Shown here: one piece after another, positions 18,001-24,330 of the stretch
Layout: each line of letters opens with the position of its first letter
Position numbering within the stretch: the stretch's first letter is position 1
Assembly (NCBI RefSeq): GCF_004310285.1
Contig: NZ_SISF01000023.1
Span: forward strand, 124,001 to 188,000
DNA from: Agrobacterium cavarae
Lineage (GTDB): Bacteria; Pseudomonadota; Alphaproteobacteria; Rhizobiales; Rhizobiaceae
Direction of reading: 5' to 3'
Length of the DNA: 64,000 nucleotides
Made by a program: the position numbers and the translations under genes
The notes under the pieces: generated by a model
What the model was told of the DNA's origin: nothing
What the model saw: the letters and a program-made list of their open reading frames with translations, nothing else
The model's database searches: none

Positions 18001-19117
18001 ACTTCCCATCATTTCCCACCTCTTGTTTTGCAACTCGTTTTGCAAAGTCCGTTTCCAGAACGTTCTCGAACTTGGCGATAGCATTGTCCGCCATGGTGCT
18101 TGTCCGGGCCAAATACTTGTCCAGAATGTCTTGCGCCCGGCGCAGCGAGTGACCAGTGACCGAGACGATTTCGCCTAGATTGCACCCGGCCTGAAACAAC
18201 ATGGTCACTGTGGTGCCGCGCAGGTCGTGAAAATGGAGGCCGACGCTTTCACTGCCTTCCACTTCAACCGTGTTAAGCCCGGCTTCCTTCGTCGTGGCTT
18301 CCCACTGTTCAGCCAGGTAGCGCTTCTGGAACGCTCTGCCGGTTTTGGTAGTGAGGATGAGCGGCGAGCGCTTCTGAAGGCCGTCCAGTGTCGATTTAAG
18401 AGCCTTCGTGCATTTGATCTTGATAAGCCTGCCCTCGCGCTGCCCACGGCGCGCCTTGCTCTGGCGAAGCGAGATATGGGTGCCATCGTAGGCGCTCCAT
18501 GGAAGTGTGCGAATGTCACCCTGCCGCTGCCCAGTGTGAAGCGCCAGAACCATCGCGAGCTGCATCTCTGGCGAGGCTACCGCCATGAAGGCTTCGACGT
18601 GTTCCGGCAACCAGATGATTTCCGAGCGGTCGCCCTGATAGGCGCGCTCGAAGCTGTCCAAAACATTGAGCTTCAGCGGACCGTCCTTTGCGGCCCATGA
18701 CAGGACGCGCGCCAGCACGGTAACGCGGTTATCTGCTTCTCGCGGTTTGTCGGCCGAGAATTGGTCGTGCCACTTGAGAACGTCCCGACGAAACTCTTTG
18801 TCCTCCAATGCAGGATATGGACAGGTGCCGAACTTCTGTTCCCAAAATTTAAAAATGCGCCGATATTCGGAGTGCGTGGAAGCTGCCAGTTTGCGCCACT
18901 GCTTCGTTTCTTCAAATTCTCGCATCAAGCCAGCAAGTGTGCCGCTATCGCGCTTGCGCGACTTCTCGACGGCCCGTGCAATGGATGCCAGAAACTCAGG
19001 TGAGCCGGGTTCGCCGTCAAGGCGCTCGCCAGTCGCTCTGTGATAGTAATACATCTTCACTTCACCGCCTGCCAACTTGCGGGAAATGGAGTTGATGCCT
19101 TTAAGCCTTGTGCGCAT
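17999..19117 (-). CDS. int: Tyrosine-type site-specific integrase
   Basis: This 372-residue recombinase integrates and excises the island. The catalytic set is visible: Arg198 in HTGQRQGDI, His297 and Arg300 in HFHDLR, His323 in TGHS, and the nucleophile Tyr335 in LDKYLART. The N-terminal part (residues 1-60) and a SAM-like core-binding domain (about 60-160) precede the catalytic domain. The gene ends within the left attachment repeat. Its start overlaps the end of the small upstream gene by 17 bases on the same strand, suggesting coupled translation. Confidence 0.95.
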   Translation of the reverse strand: MRTRLKGINSISRKLAGGEVKMYYYHRATGERLDGEPGSPEFLASIARAVEKSRKRDSGTLAGLMREFEETKQWRKLAASTHSEYRRIFKFWEQKFGTCPYPALEDKEFRRDVLKWHDQFSADKPREADNRVTVLARVLSWAAKDGPLKLNVLDSFERAYQGDRSEIIWLPEHVEAFMAVASPEMQLAMVLALHTGQRQGDIRTLPWSAYDGTHISLRQSKARRGQREGRLIKIKCTKALKSTLDGLQKRSPLILTTKTGRAFQKRYLAEQWEATTKEAGLNTVEVEGSESVGLHFHDLRGTTVTMLFQAGCNLGEIVSVTGHSLRRAQDILDKYLARTSTMADNAIAKFENVLETDFAKRVAKQEVGNDGK

Positions 19118-19310
19118 TCGCTGCTTTCCATGCCTTATATGGAGAGATCGTTTCGCCAGCGCCGAGATCGGCGGAAACAGCGGCGGCTATGGCCGCGGGA
19201 ACGATCGTTATTTTCAGACCTTCGATTTCGATACGGCCCACCGACACGCCGCCAGCTTTAGCCGCCTCAATGGCGCGAGTGATTTGTGCTTTTGTGGGGG
19301 CTTTTGCCAT
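19101..19310 (-). CDS. Small island protein upstream of integrase
   Basis: This 69-residue protein starts MAKAPTKAQITRAIEAAKAG and continues with a short beta-rich stretch (VGRIEIEGLKITIVP). The pattern resembles small proteins found just before integrases in rhizobial prophages; a role as recombination directionality factor is possible but unproven, and no clear helix-turn-helix is seen. The gene overlaps the integrase start by 17 bases. The start at 19310 is chosen since the upstream frame runs opposite to the capsid gene region and lacks coherent sequence. Confidence 0.65.
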   Translation of the reverse strand: MAKAPTKAQITRAIEAAKAGGVSVGRIEIEGLKITIVPAAIAAAVSADLGAGETISPYKAWKAANAHKA

Positions 19311-19365
19311 ATCCAAACCTCGTGGCAGGGAGCGGCCCCATGACCGGGGCCGCAGGTTTTCGGGA

Positions 19366-21291
19366 TTAGCTGTTAGGGCCGGGGTTGAAGTAGACCGAGC
19401 GCCAGTCGTTGACGGCGCAGCCGAAGTCGAGAATGCACCGGAACTCGGTTCCAAGCGTGCGCCAGCCTTCTTGGCTCTCAACCTGTGGGCCAGGAGCGTC
19501 TTGCAGATATCCATGCATCAAAGCGGGGCGCTGTGCAGGATCTGCGAAGAGATACCAGCCGTTGCCTTCAATCCGATTTTCCACCAGCACCCGAAGCTTT
19601 CCCGCGAAGGGATTGGTATCTCCAATGTTGGAAGCCGTGATGGACGCGACCAGCTTTTCGGCATCCGTTTCCAGTGCCGGGCCGACCAAGAGGACTGCCG
19701 GAACCACGCCCGCCGTTCCGGTGCCATTGACGTTCTTATGGGTCCGCATCAACAAGCGAGCAGCACCGACACTATCGACAGTAATTCCTGCCGCTGCGTT
19801 GGTATTTTTTCGGTCACTGTGGAATAGCGGCTTGCCGTCGCTGAGTACGATGCCCGCTCGATTGTTCTGAAGCAAAAGGTTGGCGAACAGGTTTCCTTCA
19901 GTCTCTGCCGCAGACTGCGCGAACACGCCGAGGAAGTCGGAGAAGGCACCAAGATCATCGTTCACCAGTGCTTGACGGCTGATGGTGAACATCTTTCCGT
20001 AGGTGTCGATTTTCAGGCCACGACTGTCTTCGCTGGTCGTGCCGTTTTTGATCTCGCCAGATTCAAGCACCTTGTCCAGCAACGGGGCTTCACCAGGTCG
20101 AATGAATGACTGTTGCCGGAAGTCGCGCGCGTTGCGTTGCGCGGAAAGAGATTTCAGGACAGACGCCTGCACCTCATAACGCTGCAGCAAGGCCCGGTTT
20201 CCTGCGGCCTCCAAGAGGTGTGGGAAATCCGAAGTCGTGTGCATCGCGCGAGTAGAAAGCCCATCCACCATGCGCCCGCTTACCAAGACATCAGCAAGGC
20301 GAACGTCGTCCATTCCACGTGTGGAGATACCGCTGTCTTCCAAGAACCTGCGTCCGATTTCGACGCTGGATCGTCCTGCGTATGGGTTGTTCTGCACCTG
20401 CGAAGTAGCGCCGAGGCGCACGGCCAAAGCGTCGATCACGGCATTTCGGACATCGTTCGCATTGCCGCCCATATCAAGACCGACACGGGAGTCGGTTGTG
20501 ACCTGCCGTTCAGCCGACACCATCATTTCTTGGTATGCGGAGCGAATGGAGCGCATCGAGCCTCTGGCCTCGCTCACGATTTCATCAAACTCAGACGCAC
20601 TGAAGCCAGCCCGCACCGCGTTGTCACGCATCGCGAACAAACGCTGAGTATCTTCAACAGAGAGGCTTCGTTGCGCGACCGGATGGCGGCGCTCTTCTTC
20701 GTGGCCGGTTTCGATGTCGTCTTCCGGAAGTTCTTCGTTCACCTGCGGCGCAGCGCGGCGGTTCGTCGTGGGCTTTCTAGCCATCTTCACATTTCCTCGA
20801 ATTGTTGCGTTGGGATCAGCCGGGACTGACACCAGAGAAATCTCTGTCGGCTCCCAGCGAGTTACTGTGACCGTAACGCTACCGCGCGTTTCGGTCTCTT
20901 CTGTCTTCAGGATGCGATAACCGACACTGACCTTGCCAAGCATGCCGTCACGGACCAGCGCGAACGCCGCGTTGCCGCCTTCGTTGTCGGCGAAGCGGAT
21001 CTGCATAAGAAGTTTCCGGCCCTCAAAACGCCACGCCACCACCTGCCCCAAAATGTCTTTGACACTTGCGCTTCGATGGCTATCCAGCACCGGCAGGTTT
21101 TGCAGTCTGGTGGAAACAACTGCATCCGGTTCGCAGAGCAAAACTTCATCAAAGAAGCTGCGCTTAACCCTTGTCTCAGTCGCAGCGATTACCCAAACGG
21201 TGCGTTCTTCGACGTCCAAGGTGTCCGGCTGGAAGCCCCAGGCGCGGCGAAGACCGGTTTCAGCTTTTGCTTTGCGCAGGGCGTTCGTCAT
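19366..21291 (-). CDS. Prohead protease / major capsid protein fusion
   Basis: This 641-residue polyprotein joins two head-morphogenesis functions. Residues 1 to about 170 are a HK97-type prohead protease: the catalytic His is in PVLDSHR, the Ser in GKVSVGYR, and the family segment WEPTEISLVSVPADPNA follows. A Pro/Glu-rich linker leads to a major capsid domain from about residue 220 to the end, with the coat-like region TISRQALVNDDLGAFSDF and the C-terminal EGWRTLGTEFRCILDFGCAV. The protease would free the coat during assembly. The start at 21291 lies one base after the upstream gene's stop, so both are in one operon. No portal or terminase gene flanks it, which is unusual for an intact head module. 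Confidence 0.88.
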   Translation of the reverse strand: MTNALRKAKAETGLRRAWGFQPDTLDVEERTVWVIAATETRVKRSFFDEVLLCEPDAVVSTRLQNLPVLDSHRSASVKDILGQVVAWRFEGRKLLMQIRFADNEGGNAAFALVRDGMLGKVSVGYRILKTEETETRGSVTVTVTRWEPTEISLVSVPADPNATIRGNVKMARKPTTNRRAAPQVNEELPEDDIETGHEEERRHPVAQRSLSVEDTQRLFAMRDNAVRAGFSASEFDEIVSEARGSMRSIRSAYQEMMVSAERQVTTDSRVGLDMGGNANDVRNAVIDALAVRLGATSQVQNNPYAGRSSVEIGRRFLEDSGISTRGMDDVRLADVLVSGRMVDGLSTRAMHTTSDFPHLLEAAGNRALLQRYEVQASVLKSLSAQRNARDFRQQSFIRPGEAPLLDKVLESGEIKNGTTSEDSRGLKIDTYGKMFTISRQALVNDDLGAFSDFLGVFAQSAAETEGNLFANLLLQNNRAGIVLSDGKPLFHSDRKNTNAAAGITVDSVGAARLLMRTHKNVNGTGTAGVVPAVLLVGPALETDAEKLVASITASNIGDTNPFAGKLRVLVENRIEGNGWYLFADPAQRPALMHGYLQDAPGPQVESQEGWRTLGTEFRCILDFGCAVNDWRSVYFNPGPNS

Positions 21292-21292
21292 T

Positions 21293-21817
21293 TCAGCCCT
21301 CGTCACTCGCGCGCAGCGCCTTGATGACGCGGCGAGCAATGGCGCTGACGTTCACCGAAAGCACGGTATCGGCGCGCTCTTTCGTCAGTGCGTCGGTAGC
21401 ATCGAAGGCAGTGGCGACGTGGGCCTGCCAGTCAGCGAGGCTCAAGAACAGGACGTTGCTCCACCCCGAACCGTCTTCTGAAGCGCTGTTGCCAGCGACA
21501 AGGCAGAAGATTTGATCGGGTTCACCTGCGTCGAAGAACTCTGCGGAGATAGTGTTCTTCAACGCTTCCGACCCGGTCACAATGTTAAAAGCTTCCTCCA
21601 GCTCCAGGCCGAAACGCGACAGGGAAACCGCAACACCCATCATGCAGGCTTCGCGCACATCGTAGCGGCGGCGTGAGCGTGGATTGTCCTCACCGCCTTC
21701 AACGATATGACCGAAGTGGCAAACGCCTCGCTCCCGCCAATGACGGATGGTGATCGGGCTGACGCCAATTGCCTGCGCCACAGCACCTGCGAAAAAGATT
21801 GCTTTGAGATTGTTCAT
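21293..21817 (-). CDS. MerR/excisionase-like helix-turn-helix protein
   Basis: This 174-residue protein has an N-terminal winged HTH (AGAVAQAIGVSPITIRHWRERG ... RRRYDVREACMMGVAVSL), the arrangement seen in MerR-type regulators, AlpA/Xis proteins and some phage small terminase subunits. The remaining 100 residues are not recognised. It directly precedes the protease/capsid gene on the same strand. A regulator or a DNA-recognition packaging protein are both possible; position before the capsid gene makes the second worth considering, though no large terminase is present. The start at 21817 (MNNLKAIFF) is chosen over a longer form. Confidence 0.65.
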   Translation of the reverse strand: MNNLKAIFFAGAVAQAIGVSPITIRHWRERGVCHFGHIVEGGEDNPRSRRRYDVREACMMGVAVSLSRFGLELEEAFNIVTGSEALKNTISAEFFDAGEPDQIFCLVAGNSASEDGSGWSNVLFLSLADWQAHVATAFDATDALTKERADTVLSVNVSAIARRVIKALRASDEG

Positions 21818-21893
21818 TTCGAGACCTATTGAGTTGTTGATGCAACTAAGAACCACGGCTGTGCGATTCTGTCAATTTAGTTGCAGATAGGAC

Positions 21894-22520
21894 TCAAATG
21901 TTTTTTACAGCATTGAACGAGGTAAGAAGTTCAATCGCGAACTCCGGTGCGCTGTCACGAAGGTAACTATTCTCCAGAAACAGACGGGATTTGCGCCCCA
22001 CATCGTCAGGTGTAGTGCAAGGATGAGCAGCTAGAGCAAGAGCTGCCCGCCTTTCCGCTTCAAATTCCGGCGTTCCGTCCGGAATGTTGCCGTCCCGCTT
22101 AGTGGCGACCCATGAGGCGTAAGCTTGCTCCCACGCCCGAAAAAGATTGTGCAGCGCCTCACCTCGAACCGGCTGTGGTTCTCGTACAGGCCGATAACGC
22201 TCTAGCACGTCGCGGATGTCCTTTAGGTCGGCTAGCAACCCGCCAACGATGCCGTCTACTGCGTTGGAAAGCGCTACGGTTTCAGAGGTGGCAAACCCCA
22301 AAATCTTCTTTTCTGCGTCGCCAGCGTAATATACGCCCGTGCTTCCGCTTAACTCGGGGCGCGGAGTGAAGATGTCAGCGGTCGAAGATTCTGCGATGTT
22401 CGCGAAGCAATTCAGCCTGTAGAGATCGTATTGAAGGTCATCGACCTTACTAAAGATCAAAGCGATTTTCTCAGCAGCGCTTGCGCCACCGGCATTTTCC
22501 GTTGTATGCTTCTTACGCAT
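21894..22520 (-). CDS. Island protein of unknown function
   Basis: This 208-residue protein is acidic-to-neutral and helical by composition, with a long heptad-like stretch around AVDGIVGGLLADLKDIRDVLERYR. No membrane segment or catalytic motif is seen. The ATG at 22520 has a GGAAAGG Shine-Dalgarno nine bases upstream. It is the second gene of the leftward transcript that starts at the RHH gene. I do not recognise the family. Confidence 0.7.
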   Translation of the reverse strand: MRKKHTTENAGGASAAEKIALIFSKVDDLQYDLYRLNCFANIAESSTADIFTPRPELSGSTGVYYAGDAEKKILGFATSETVALSNAVDGIVGGLLADLKDIRDVLERYRPVREPQPVRGEALHNLFRAWEQAYASWVATKRDGNIPDGTPEFEAERRAALALAAHPCTTPDDVGRKSRLFLENSYLRDSAPEFAIELLTSFNAVKNI

Positions 22521-22563
22521 TTTGATGCACCTTTCCAAAGGTTGAAAGCCGACGCGGAGTTTC

Positions 22564-22758
22564 TCAGGACCGTGCGTCGGCTTTTTTCATTTCCGAGTTT
22601 GTTGTTTCGATTCCGATCTGGACTAGCTGCCGGATTGCTTCTGCGCGCGTTCTGATGCGGCGCGAGAAGCCCCAGTCGTCGATTGCTTCAAGCGTGGATT
22701 TCTCCACCATGAACACAAACCTTTCAGTCTTGTTTTCGCTGTGCTGCTGCACGTTCAA
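22564..22758 (-). CDS. RHH-type small DNA-binding protein (paralogue 1)
   Basis: This 64-residue protein matches the ribbon-helix-helix layout: an N-terminal strand (TERFVFMVEKST), helix A (LEAIDDWGFSRRI) and helix B (TRAEAIRQLVQIGIE). It shares a near-identical stretch with the divergently transcribed gene at 22892 (AIDDW-F--RIRTRAEAIR-L-QIG). It should act as a dimeric repressor binding the palindromes in the gap between the two genes. It heads the leftward operon. Confidence 0.75.
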   Translation of the reverse strand: MNVQQHSENKTERFVFMVEKSTLEAIDDWGFSRRIRTRAEAIRQLVQIGIETTNSEMKKADARS

Positions 22759-22761
22759 CCT

Positions 22762-22837
22762 CCATCACTTCCATCAGTGGTGGATAACTCTTGTCACTGT
22801 TTAACAAGTTCGTCAAGTGAGTGATGGAACTTCCATC
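22762..22837. promoter_or_regulatory. Operator candidates between divergent RHH genes
   Basis: The 133-base gap between the divergent RHH genes holds a perfect 15-bp palindrome GATGGAAcTTCCATC (22823-22837) and an imperfect one, CCATCACT-N6-AGTGGTGG (22762-22783), which also contains a TTCCATC half-site at 22769-22775. Three copies of the GATGGAA/TTCCATC half-site within 70 bases are what autoregulating RHH dimers usually bind. Confidence 0.6.
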
Positions 22838-22891
22838 TATTGCGGAGATGATTGAAGGCGTTTAGTGCTTACTAAGCGAGGGAATGACACG

Positions 22892-23323
22892 ATGAACGAA
22901 CTCAAAACGATCAAGTTTCAACTTATGCTTGCTCAATCGGAAGCTGATGCAATTGATGATTGGAGCTTCAAGAGTAGAATCAGGACGCGTGCTGAAGCTA
23001 TTCGCCGCCTTTGCCAAATTGGGCTTGCTGCTGCTGACGATACGAGCAGTCTGCAAAAGACGTTCACCGAGCTGAATGGCAAATGGTTTGACATGCAGGA
23101 AAAGGTGAGGGCGTTAGCGCTCAAAAAAGAGAAATCGCCCGCTGAAAGCGCAGTGGTACTCGCAATGGCGGAATTTTCCTTTGCGTATGCCAACGCGACC
23201 GCTGCGCTAAGCCATACTTTCGGCGGCGCTGGGAGCCTCAACCTCTGGCAAGAGGACGAAAAAGCGAGAGACCAGGCCGAAGAGATTTTGCGTCTGGTCA
23301 AAGAGAGAGAATCGGAGGATTAG
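22892..23323 (+). CDS. RHH-type DNA-binding protein (paralogue 2)
   Basis: This 143-residue protein begins with the same RHH module as the divergent gene (FQLMLAQSEADAIDDWSF...IRTRAEAIRRLCQIGL) and adds a C-terminal helical extension of about 90 residues, including an alanine-rich helix (ESAVVLAMAEFSFAYANATAAL). The ATG at 22892 has GAGGG ten bases upstream. The two paralogues facing a palindromic gap suggest a bistable or lysis/lysogeny-like switch, or a simple autorepressed pair. The gene's stop at 23321 abuts a 17-bp palindrome of the array type. Confidence 0.72.
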   Translation: MNELKTIKFQLMLAQSEADAIDDWSFKSRIRTRAEAIRRLCQIGLAAADDTSSLQKTFTELNGKWFDMQEKVRALALKKEKSPAESAVVLAMAEFSFAYANATAALSHTFGGAGSLNLWQEDEKARDQAEEILRLVKERESED

Positions 23324-23325
23324 CG

Positions 23326-23342
23326 TTCGCCAATTTGGCGAA
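23326..23342. repeat. Isolated unit of the palindrome array family
   Basis: TTCGCCAATTTGGCGAA is a perfect palindrome (eight bases, central T, eight bases) three bases after the RHH gene stop. Its core CAATTTG and inner arms GCC/GGC match units of the array at 23897-24330, from which it is separated by one gene. Confidence 0.85.
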
Positions 23343-23389
23343 GCCTGCTCATTTCTCTAATTGGTCTATAGTCGCGGGGAGTGTGAAAA

Positions 23390-23896
23390 TTGGAGACGTG
23401 GTTCACCGTACTCGTCGCCTTTCTGGCGGCGTGCTTCACTGGAATGCAGTGGTTCGTAGCGAGGCAACAGTTCGTTCTGGCGCTATTTGATCGTCGTTTC
23501 GCCGCATATAACGCGGTGTTAGATTCCGTAAGGCCTGTACAAGCAAAAGGCAACGCTGACGAGAACGACATCAATCAGTTCAAGATTGCGGCTCACAATT
23601 CGAAATTTCTGTTCGGCAGCGATGTAAGCGATTACCTAAGCGGGATGCTGACAACTATCGCCCAACTAAAATACGGTAACACGATCTACAAAACAGCGGA
23701 CCCGAAGGCGGGGAGTGCACCCGACATCATGCTAGAGGCCAACCTGAAACTTGTCGAATTTTTCGATAAATATCCTCTCCTGTGCCAACCGTACATGATC
23801 ATGCCGGAGAGAAGGTTTCGTAATCCAATCGAGTGGGCCAGTGATCTCACAAAGGTCCGCAAAAACTACGGCGGCGAATCTCAGAAGATCCAATAG
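23390..23896 (+). CDS. Island protein with one N-terminal membrane anchor
   Basis: This 168-residue protein starts at a TTG preceded by GGGGAG and begins with a hydrophobic segment (WFTVLVAFLAACFTGMQWFV) followed by RQQFVLALFDRRFAAYNAVLDSV, a pattern seen in many small anchored proteins of mobile elements and defence islands. The remaining part is soluble and helical. No catalytic motif is seen. It lies between two parts of the palindrome family: one unit before the start and the array right after the stop. Function is unknown; superinfection exclusion is only a guess. Confidence 0.6.
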   Translation: METWFTVLVAFLAACFTGMQWFVARQQFVLALFDRRFAAYNAVLDSVRPVQAKGNADENDINQFKIAAHNSKFLFGSDVSDYLSGMLTTIAQLKYGNTIYKTADPKAGSAPDIMLEANLKLVEFFDKYPLLCQPYMIMPERRFRNPIEWASDLTKVRKNYGGESQKIQ

Positions 23897-24330
23897 TTCC
23901 CAAATTGGCGACGACGTGACGGACAAATTGGCGACGACGTGACGGACAGTTTGACCGCGACGTGGTCGCAATATTTGCAGTGACGCAAGTGGACAATTTG
24001 TCCACTTGAAATCAGATCGCCAAATTGGCGAACTGCACTCGTAGCTTTGCCATGTTGGCGAAGCTACAGGAGTGGCAGAATTTGCCAGTCCAACTGGTGG
24101 GGAATATCCCCACCTTTCAGCAAACGACAATTTGTCGCTTGCTCCCGTTTCGCCAATTCGGCGAGACGGCACCAAGTCGCCAATTTGGCAACTTGCGATC
24201 AAGCGGCAGAATTTGCCACATGAAAAGTGGCCAGATTGACCACTCTTTTTAAACTGGGGAAATTCCCCAGTTACAGCAACGGCCAATCTGTCCACTGCTG
24301 CGGAGGGTTTGTCAGATTGGCGAACCCTTA
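23897..24330. repeat. Array of about 17 back-to-back palindromes with variable arms
   Basis: The whole gap between two convergent genes is filled by short palindromes. Core centres lie near 23904, 23927, 23950, 23973, 23997, 24024, 24054, 24080, 24105, 24131, 24157, 24184, 24211, 24235, 24262, 24287 and 24316, so spacing is 23-30 bases with a mean near 26. From 23986 on, most units are 19-27 bases long with up to 12-13 bases of self-complementary arm on each side of a single central base. Cores are CAATTTG, CAAATTG, CAGATTG or close variants. Arms differ between units but remain paired: for example CAAGTGGA, AACTGGGG, GGTGGGGA, AGCAAACGA and CCGTTTCG each have their matching partner. The first two units form an exact 23-bp tandem repeat; the last overlaps the tape measure stop codon. 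No gene fits here and no known element type matches. Confidence 0.92.

Noticed and set aside
17806..18084. Minus-strand open frame reading through tRNA-Arg with the string GAPEEIRTPDPQIRS
   Set aside because: This is the well-known false protein produced by translating the tRNA-Arg antisense strand. The same string appears in the frame across attR at 28374-28712, for the same reason.
23897..24330. CRISPR array
   Set aside because: No identical repeat with unique spacers of constant length; the units are palindromes with changing arms, and no cas gene is present.
23897..24330. Integron attC array or type III toxin-antitoxin repeat
   Set aside because: No integron integrase or GTTRRRY ends are seen, there are no cassettes between units, and type III antitoxin repeats are near-identical and sit next to a toxin gene.
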